Positions 63,881-64,000 of a DNA stretch of 64,000 bases are shown here, piece after piece (positions within the stretch are counted from its first letter, which is position 1; each line of letters opens with the position of its first letter). A program made the position numbers and the translations under genes. The DNA is from Kordiimonas sp. SCSIO 12610 (GTDB lineage: Bacteria > Pseudomonadota > Alphaproteobacteria > Sphingomonadales > Kordiimonadaceae): the NCBI RefSeq assembly GCF_024398015.1, contig NZ_CP073747.1:444501-508500 (forward strand). Direction: 5' to 3'. Below the pieces are notes generated by a model. It was not told the origin of the DNA, ran no database searches, and saw only the letters and a program-made list of their open reading frames with translations.

Positions 63881-64000
63881 GTGCAGCCTGAGGTGCAGCC
63901 AGAGTTTAGATTATTATTAGTCAAAAAGAATCTGATCGATAAAACGGATGAACGTTTCAAGGCTTTAATGCGTTGGAAGGATGTTGATCTGTTTCGGCAG
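63881..64000 (+). CDS. N-terminal part of an unidentified protein
   Basis: A GTG start at 63881 with GAGGG six bases before it, then 40 codons to the right edge: MQPEVQPEFRLLLVKKNLIDKTDERF and so on. A TATAAT hexamer lies at 63841-63846. The fragment is soluble and charged; I recognise no family. The gene continues beyond the window. Confidence 0.5.
   Translation, partial: MQPEVQPEFRLLLVKKNLIDKTDERFKALMRWKDVDLFRQ

Overview
The window looks like chromosomal DNA of an alphaproteobacterium, probably marine and heterotrophic, with a moderate-to-low GC content for the class (judged by eye). Evidence: alphaproteobacterial families (DUF2794, DUF4167, DUF1178, NDUFAF5-like methyltransferase, PTS-Ntr enzyme I), class-typical gene neighbourhoods (accA-xerD-unknown secreted protein-aroK-aroB-CorC; ptsP-rodZ-ispG-hisS-prfA-prmC-DUF4167-clpB), two very large TonB-dependent receptors, a CtrA-like TTAA-N7-TTAAC box and two heat-shock promoters of the alphaproteobacterial sigma-32 type. 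The order or family cannot be fixed from the sequence alone. No rRNA, tRNA, insertion sequence, prophage or CRISPR array was seen; almost all of the window is ordinary chromosome.

Layout. 1-1.6 kb: the end of a membrane protein gene and an FMN-dependent lactate dehydrogenase-like gene. 1.7-7.8 kb: the most distinctive accessory module, an FtsX/YbbP-type ABC exporter (permease and ATPase, minus strand) divergent from an OmpR-type response regulator, a histidine kinase and a secreted alpha/beta hydrolase. Three copies of an 11-bp-spaced direct repeat sit in front of the ABC operon, the regulator and the hydrolase, so the five genes look like one regulon. 7.9-17.8 kb: nrdA, accA, xerD, a large secreted unknown protein with a 46-residue membrane peptide gene before it, then divergent aroK-aroB and a CorC/HlyC-type protein. 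17.8-25.2 kb: htpG, a four-gene GldA/F/G-like ABC operon ending in a DUF4340 protein, and a glutathione transferase.

25.2-30.9 kb: a long unexplained RNA-like hairpin, two tandem GIN-domain (DUF2807) beta-helix proteins, a DUF2794 protein, a PEP-CTERM surface protein, nrdB and a secreted unknown protein. 31-36 kb: secA with two SEC-C zinc motifs, argJ, an 89-residue unknown gene behind a sigma-54-like promoter, and an orphan Flp pilin. 36-43.7 kb: mutT, a nucleotidyltransferase, a methyltransferase, comF, grxC, a nitrilase-family amidase, DUF1178, ubiG, lysC and a nitronate monooxygenase-like gene. 43.8-55.4 kb: ptsP, rodZ, ispG, hisS, prfA, prmC, DUF4167 and clpB. 55.5-62.4 kb: two TonB-dependent receptors, followed by a small secreted protein, a YbaN (DUF454) membrane protein and the beginning of an unidentified gene.

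How the parts fit: most genes are housekeeping (deoxynucleotide supply, fatty acid and aromatic amino acid synthesis, protein export, translation termination, isoprenoids, ubiquinone, chaperones). Accessory interest lies in the two ABC systems of unknown substrate, the surface proteins, and several non-coding structures that no gene explains. Several starts were moved inward from the longest open frame because a Shine-Dalgarno sequence and family alignment support a later codon; these are stated per entry.
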